DNA of 15,536 bases from Actinomyces sp. Lineage in GTDB: Bacteria; Actinomycetota; Acidimicrobiia; Acidimicrobiales; Aldehydirespiratoraceae. Positions 12,183 to 15,536 of the stretch are shown piece after piece. Below the pieces are notes generated by a model. That model ran no database searches, was not told where the DNA came from, and was given only the letters and a program-made list of their open reading frames with translations. Position 1 is the stretch's first letter. Every line of letters starts with the position of its first letter. The translations under genes were made by a program, and so were the position numbers. The stretch spans positions 1 through 15,536 of the forward strand of contig RFFY01000112.1 in NCBI GenBank assembly GCA_003697065.1. The letters are read 5' to 3'.

Positions 12183-14336
12183 ATGCCGGCCGGCGACCCG
12201 CCCCTGACGCTGCGGGACCTCCACGCCATCGACGTCGCCCGCCTGCGGGGCGTGGGCGACAAGCGCCGGGCCGCTCTCGCCGCCCTCGGGATCGACTCGG
12301 TGGCCGACCTCTTGTCCCACTACCCCCGCCGCTACATCGACCGGCGCCGCCAGGAGAGCATCGACGCCCTGGCCATCGGTGACGAGGCCACCGTGTTCGG
12401 CGAGATCCGGGCCATCTCCGCCCGCCGCACCCGCAACCGCCGCTCCCTGGTGACCGCCACCCTGGGGGACGGGACCGGGCGGCTCCGGCTGACCTTCTTC
12501 AACCAGCCCTGGCGGGAGCGCCAGCTCCCCGTGGGTACCCGCGTCGTGGTCTTCGGTCGGGTCGAGACCTACCGGGGTCAGCGCCAGATGACCAACCCGG
12601 TCGTCGACCTCGTCGGGGACCGCACGGGCCGCATCGTCGCCGTGTACCCCCAGTCCGACAAGGCAGGGGTGCACTCCTGGGACATCGCCGCTCTGGTCGA
12701 GGAGGCCCTGGCACGCTGTCGACCCCGGGGGCTGGCCGACCCCGTCCCCGAGGCCGTCCGACGCCGCCTCGACCTGGTCGACCGCCAGTGGGCGATCGAG
12801 CGCATCCACCGCCCCGCCACCATGGGCGAGGTGGGCGACGCCCGGCGCCGGCTGGTCTTCGACGAGCTGCTGCGCGTCCAGCTCGAGCTCGTCCGCCGCA
12901 AGCGACGCCTCGAACGCGAGGTGGAGGGCATCGAGCACCGCATCGACGGCCCCCTGCTCGCCGCCTTCCTGGAGCGCCTGCCCTTCGAGCTCACCGGCGC
13001 CCAGCGCCGCGCCGTCGACGAGATCCTCGCCGACCTGGCGGCCCCGCACCCCATGCACCGGCTCCTGCAGGGCGACGTGGGGGCGGGCAAGACCCTGGTG
13101 GCGATCGCGGCCCTGCTCGCCGCCGTCGACGGGGGCCACCAGGGGGCCCTCATGGCCCCCACCGAGGTGCTCGCCGAGCAGCACCACCTCGGGGTGCGCG
13201 AGCTCCTCGACGGGCTCGAGGTCGCCGACCCCGGGACCCTCATGGGCACCCGACCCCTCCAGGTCGCTTTGTTGACCAACGCCGTGCCCACCGCCGAGCG
13301 GCGTCGGGTGCTGGGCGAGATGGCCACCGGCCGTGTCGATCTGGTCATCGGCACCCACGCCCTCATCCAGGAGGCCGTCGAGTTCCGCGACCTGGGGGCG
13401 GTGGTGATCGACGAGCAGCACCGTTTCGGCGTCGAACAGAGGGCGGCCCTGCGGGACAAGGGCGACGCCGCCCCCGATGTGCTGGTCATGACCGCCACGC
13501 CCATCCCGCGCAGCGCCGCCATGACCGTCTACGGCGACCTCGACCAGTCCGTTCTCGACGAGCTCCCCCCGGGCCGGACCCCCATCGAGACCCGCCGGGT
13601 GAGCCGCGCCGAGGAGTCGACGGTCTGGGACGACGTCCGGGCCGCCGTCGCCGCCGGCCGCCAGGCCTACGTGGTGTGCCCCCTCATCGGTGACGGGAAG
13701 GCCGAGAGCGGCGACGACCCGGACGGCGATGATCTCGCCAGCGCCGTCGCCACCCACGAACGTCTCGCCACCGGTGAGCTCGCCGAGCTCCGCCTGGGCC
13801 TGCTCCACGGGCGTCTGGGTCCCGCCGACAAGGAGGCGACCATGGAGATGTTCCGTCTCGGGCATCTCGACGTGCTGGTCGCCACGACCGTCGTCGAGGT
13901 GGGTGTCGACGTCCCCAACGCCACGGTCATGGTCATCCTCGACGCCGACCGCTTCGGTATCGCCCAGCTCCACCAGCTCCGCGGCCGGGTGGGCCGGGGG
14001 CGTCACGCCAGCCGGTGCTGGCTCGTCGCCGACCCGACGACCCCCGACGGCGACCGCCGTCTCGACGCCCTGGTGGCAAGCACCGACGGTTTCGAGCTGG
14101 CCGAGATCGACCTCGAACTGAGGGGCGAGGGCACGATCATGGGGGAGCGCCAGAAGGGCAGGAGCGACCTGAAGTTGGCGTCCCTGCGTCGTGACCGCGA
14201 CACGGTGGTGACGGCCCGCCGCGTCGCCGTGGAGATCATCGACGACGACCCCGAACTGGAACGCCACCCGGATCTGGCCGACGAGCTGACGGTCGCCCTC
14301 GGCGACGAGGACGCCGAGTTCCTGTTGAAGGGCTGA
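12183..14336 (+). CDS. recG: ATP-dependent DNA helicase RecG
   Basis: A 717-residue RecG, the branch-migrating helicase that remodels stalled forks and Holliday junctions. The N-terminal wedge/OB domain (about 60-150) is followed by superfamily 2 motifs: TGAQRRAVDEI, Walker A GDVGAGKT (297-304), MAPTEVLAEQH, DEQH box (410-413), TATPIPRSAAMTVYGDLDQS (437-456), HGRL (542-545), VATTVVEVGVDVPNAT and QLHQLRGRVGRG (595-606). The C-terminal wedge-contacting motif appears as LELRGEG, GERQKGRSDL (644-664), in place of the more common GxxLGxRQSG. Length is slightly longer than E. coli RecG. The ATG is 10 nt after the yloV stop with no clear ribosome binding site, so it is probably expressed from the upstream promoter. 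Confidence 0.96.
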   Translation: MPAGDPPLTLRDLHAIDVARLRGVGDKRRAALAALGIDSVADLLSHYPRRYIDRRRQESIDALAIGDEATVFGEIRAISARRTRNRRSLVTATLGDGTGRLRLTFFNQPWRERQLPVGTRVVVFGRVETYRGQRQMTNPVVDLVGDRTGRIVAVYPQSDKAGVHSWDIAALVEEALARCRPRGLADPVPEAVRRRLDLVDRQWAIERIHRPATMGEVGDARRRLVFDELLRVQLELVRRKRRLEREVEGIEHRIDGPLLAAFLERLPFELTGAQRRAVDEILADLAAPHPMHRLLQGDVGAGKTLVAIAALLAAVDGGHQGALMAPTEVLAEQHHLGVRELLDGLEVADPGTLMGTRPLQVALLTNAVPTAERRRVLGEMATGRVDLVIGTHALIQEAVEFRDLGAVVIDEQHRFGVEQRAALRDKGDAAPDVLVMTATPIPRSAAMTVYGDLDQSVLDELPPGRTPIETRRVSRAEESTVWDDVRAAVAAGRQAYVVCPLIGDGKAESGDDPDGDDLASAVATHERLATGELAELRLGLLHGRLGPADKEATMEMFRLGHLDVLVATTVVEVGVDVPNATVMVILDADRFGIAQLHQLRGRVGRGRHASRCWLVADPTTPDGDRRLDALVASTDGFELAEIDLELRGEGTIMGERQKGRSDLKLASLRRDRDTVVTARRVAVEIIDDDPELERHPDLADELTVALGDEDAEFLLKG

Positions 14337-14387
14337 GCTCGCCGCCAGGTGACCGGACCCGGCGGGGCGGCCCGGCGGCGCCGTCCC

Positions 14388-14552
14388 TCAGACGGTGTCG
14401 TCGTCGTCGATGACGAGGTCCCAGCGGTCGCCGCAGTCGCGGCAGCGGTAGGCGACGACGGCGCCGGGGGCGAACCCGTCGTCGGGCTCGTAGGAGAGGC
14501 GGGAGCACGTCCCGCCGCAGTCGACGCAGACGATCGTCTCGGGAACCAGCAT
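14388..14552 (-). CDS. Short zinc-ribbon protein, unknown function
   Basis: A 54-residue protein. Two CxxC knuckles form a zinc ribbon: CVDC (9-12, with Cys16 as an extra candidate ligand) and CRDC (37-40), followed by a Trp (RWDLVI) and an acidic tail (DDDD). The intervening stretch YEPDDGFAPGAVVAYR is short strands. Similar small ribbons serve as nucleic-acid or protein adaptors, but no specific role can be read. Evidence that it is expressed is its promoter: TAGGGT followed by 6 nt and the ATG at 14552, the same leaderless layout as confirmed genes in this window. It lies on the opposite strand between recG and rsmD, converging on recG and divergent from rsmD, so it is an insertion into an otherwise conserved gene block. 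Confidence 0.72.
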   Translation of the reverse strand: MLVPETIVCVDCGGTCSRLSYEPDDGFAPGAVVAYRCRDCGDRWDLVIDDDDTV

Positions 14553-14558
14553 CGCCGC

Positions 14559-14564
14559 ACCCTA
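14559..14564 (-). promoter_or_regulatory. -10 element of the zinc-ribbon gene, leaderless
   Basis: The minus strand reads TAGGGT, then GCGGCG, then the ATG at 14552 (6-nt spacing). Confidence 0.6.
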
Positions 14565-14574
14565 GCGGGGGTGG

Positions 14575-14599
14575 CGCGGGTCCCGGCCCCGGACCCGCG
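14575..14599. promoter_or_regulatory. Dyad between the zinc-ribbon gene and rsmD
   Basis: CGCGGGTCC (14575-14583) and GGACCCGCG (14591-14599) are perfect 9-bp arms around a 7-bp centre, in the 95-bp divergent gap just upstream of the zinc-ribbon -10. Confidence 0.4.
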
Positions 14600-14635
14600 G
14601 GCGGGGCGGCCCACCGCGTCGGGGGGTGGGAGCGG

Positions 14636-14641
14636 CACACT
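14636..14641 (+). promoter_or_regulatory. Degenerate -10 element of rsmD
   Basis: CACACT is followed by 6 nt and the GTG at 14648. It fits the window's spacing but lacks the initial T of TANNNT. Confidence 0.25.
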
Positions 14642-14647
14642 GGACCC

Positions 14648-15199
14648 GTGCGAGTCGTCGCGGGAACCGCCCGGGGCCGTCGCCTCGTGTCGCCGCCGGG
14701 CACCGCCACCCGGCCGACGAGCGACCGGGTCCGGGAGGCGATCTTCAACGCCCTCTACAGCCTGGGCGGGGTGGAGGGCGCCCTGGTGGCCGACCTCTAC
14801 GCCGGCACCGGGGCACTGGGGATCGAGGCCCTCTCGCGGGGCGCCGACCGGGCCGTCTTCGTCGAACGCTCCCGTCCCGCCCTCGAGGCCCTGCGGGCCA
14901 ACCTCGCCGCCACCGGGCTCGCCGACCGGGCCGAGGTGGTGGCCGGCGACGTCGACGCCTGGCTGGCACGGCGGCCACGCGTCGACATCGCCCTCGTCGA
15001 CCCGCCCTACGCCGACTCGCCCTGGGCCGAGGTGTTCGGGCGTCTCAGCGCCGAGCTCGTCGTGGCCGAGTCGGGTGGCGAGATCGAGGTCCCGCCGGGC
15101 TGGCGTGTCCACCGGGTCAAGAGGTACGGCACTAGCGTGGTCACGATCGCCGTCGCGTCGGACCCGCCGCCCACCGAGCCAGCCCAGGAGTTGTCGTGA
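14648..15199 (+). CDS. rsmD: 16S rRNA (guanine-966-N2)-methyltransferase RsmD
   Basis: A 183-residue SAM-dependent methyltransferase, the usual RsmD length, acting on 16S rRNA G966 during 30S assembly. Visible features: N-terminal MRVVAGTARGRRL and TRPTSDRVREAIFNAL (21-36), SAM-binding DLYAGTGALGIEALSRGA (49-66), FVERSRPALEALRANL for motif II, GDVDAW and the catalytic DPPY (118-121). The C-terminal ten or so residues are a Pro/Glu-rich tail. The GTG at 14648 is directly before the conserved RVVAG strand and 6 nt after a degenerate CACACT hexamer; no Shine-Dalgarno is seen. Its stop overlaps the start of coaD (GTGA), so the two are co-translated. Confidence 0.95.
   Translation: MRVVAGTARGRRLVSPPGTATRPTSDRVREAIFNALYSLGGVEGALVADLYAGTGALGIEALSRGADRAVFVERSRPALEALRANLAATGLADRAEVVAGDVDAWLARRPRVDIALVDPPYADSPWAEVFGRLSAELVVAESGGEIEVPPGWRVHRVKRYGTSVVTIAVASDPPPTEPAQELS
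15133..15138 (+). promoter_or_regulatory. Possible internal -10 for coaD inside rsmD
   Basis: TAGCGT preceded by C (CTAGCGT) is identical to the uvrD2 -10 element. It sits within the 3' end of rsmD, 57 nt before the coaD start, so the leader would include the coaD ribosome binding site. Confidence 0.25.
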
Positions 15200-15536
15200 C
15201 CCGAGTGCTGTACCCGGGATCGTTCGATCCCGTCCACAACGGCCACCTCGAGATCATCGAGACCGCCTCGTGCCTCTTCGACGAGGTCGTCGTGGCCGCC
15301 ATGCGCAACCCCCAAAAGGGCGAGCCCCTCTTCGAGCTGGGCGAGCGCGAGGCGATGCTGCGCGAGTCCGTCGCCCACCTCGAGAACGTCTCGGTGACCA
15401 TGTTCTCCTCCCTCGTGGTCGACCTGGCCCGTGAGCTCGACGCCGACTTCATCGTCAAGGGGTTGAGGGCGGTGTCCGACTTCGAATCCGAGCTCCAGAT
15501 GGCCCAGATGAATCTGGCCATCTCCGGCGTGCAGAC
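15196..15536 (+). CDS. coaD: Phosphopantetheine adenylyltransferase, N-terminal part
   Basis: The first 113 complete codons; the gene runs off the right edge (full length about 160). It catalyses transfer of AMP to 4'-phosphopantetheine, the fourth step of CoA synthesis, in the cytosol. The nucleotidyltransferase motif is GSFDPVHNGH (8-17) with the (H/T)xGH signature as HNGH; CoaD more often has TNGH there. Other CoaD patterns are the helix FDEVVVA, then NPQK (38-41), GEREAMLRE, and IVKGLRAVSDFESELQMAQMN (Lys88, Arg91). The GTG start overlaps the rsmD TGA and has AGGAG 5 nt upstream (15186-15190), one of the clearer ribosome binding sites here. The rsmD-coaD pairing is widely conserved. Confidence 0.95.
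   Translation, partial: MTRVLYPGSFDPVHNGHLEIIETASCLFDEVVVAAMRNPQKGEPLFELGEREAMLRESVAHLENVSVTMFSSLVVDLARELDADFIVKGLRAVSDFESELQMAQMNLAISGVQ

Noticed and set aside
10442..14267. Long minus-strand open frames opposite yloV and recG (10442-12262 and 12036-14267)
   Set aside because: Antisense shadows rich in Gly, Val, His and Asp; no recognisable domain and no promoter.
14337..14387. Possible terminator between recG and the zinc-ribbon gene
   Set aside because: Only CGCCGCC and GGCGGCG 27 nt apart can pair; the loop is long and such arms are expected by chance at this GC content.
1..15536. CRISPR arrays, tRNA or rRNA genes, insertion sequences, prophage, toxin-antitoxin or other defence modules
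   Set aside because: No regularly spaced repeats, cloverleaf, transposase motif or terminal repeats were seen; all space is taken by chromosomal genes and short gaps.

Overview
The window comes from a very GC-rich genome (about 70% or more by eye) with almost exclusively G/C third positions, frequent GTG starts and nearly all TGA stops. Kgd/OdhA-type 2-oxoglutarate dehydrogenase, a UvrD2-type helicase with an HRDC domain, a mycothiol-type PIG-L deacetylase and the yloV-recG-rsmD-coaD order all point to an actinobacterium. An ATP-type PEP carboxykinase, rather than the GTP type usual in that phylum, together with pervasive leaderless starts fits a deep lineage such as Acidimicrobiia. That placement is inference.

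Layout. 1-235 (minus) is the N-terminal tip of a 2-oxoglutarate dehydrogenase/decarboxylase. 345-1136 (plus) is exonuclease III, facing uvrD2 (1143-3101, minus) with 6 bp between their stops. Only 30 bp from uvrD2, and divergent, lies a small zincin metallopeptidase (3132-3476), then a PH/SHOCT membrane protein (3550-4197). A minus-strand pair follows: an ElaA-like acetyltransferase overlapping an EamA transporter (5597 down to 4243). Divergent from it is a three-gene plus-strand operon: alpha-methylacyl-CoA racemase, PIG-L deacetylase and a small membrane protein (5682-8038). Next come a stand-alone Lrp/AsnC ligand-binding domain (8111-8347, minus), ATP-type PEPCK (8515-10197, plus), a cold-shock-like OB protein (10233-10454, minus), then the conserved block of DAK/FakA-like kinase, recG, a short minus-strand zinc-ribbon gene, rsmD and the start of coaD (10544-15536).

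Functional themes are central carbon metabolism (2-oxoglutarate dehydrogenase, PEPCK), DNA repair (xth, uvrD2, recG), lipid and CoA metabolism (racemase, FakA-like, CoaD) and rRNA modification (rsmD). No stretch over 300 bp lacks a gene; the longest gap is 167 bp (8348-8514).

The most coherent unexplained signal is regulatory. Nearly every transcription unit has a TA(G/C)NNT hexamer. For seven genes it ends 6-7 nt before the start codon, indicating leaderless mRNAs and fixing several starts. All six divergent junctions also carry a perfect inverted repeat of a different sequence. I see no CRISPR array, tRNA, rRNA, insertion sequence, phage, defence or toxin-antitoxin module. This is an ordinary chromosomal core region, and I do not claim a new multi-gene system.
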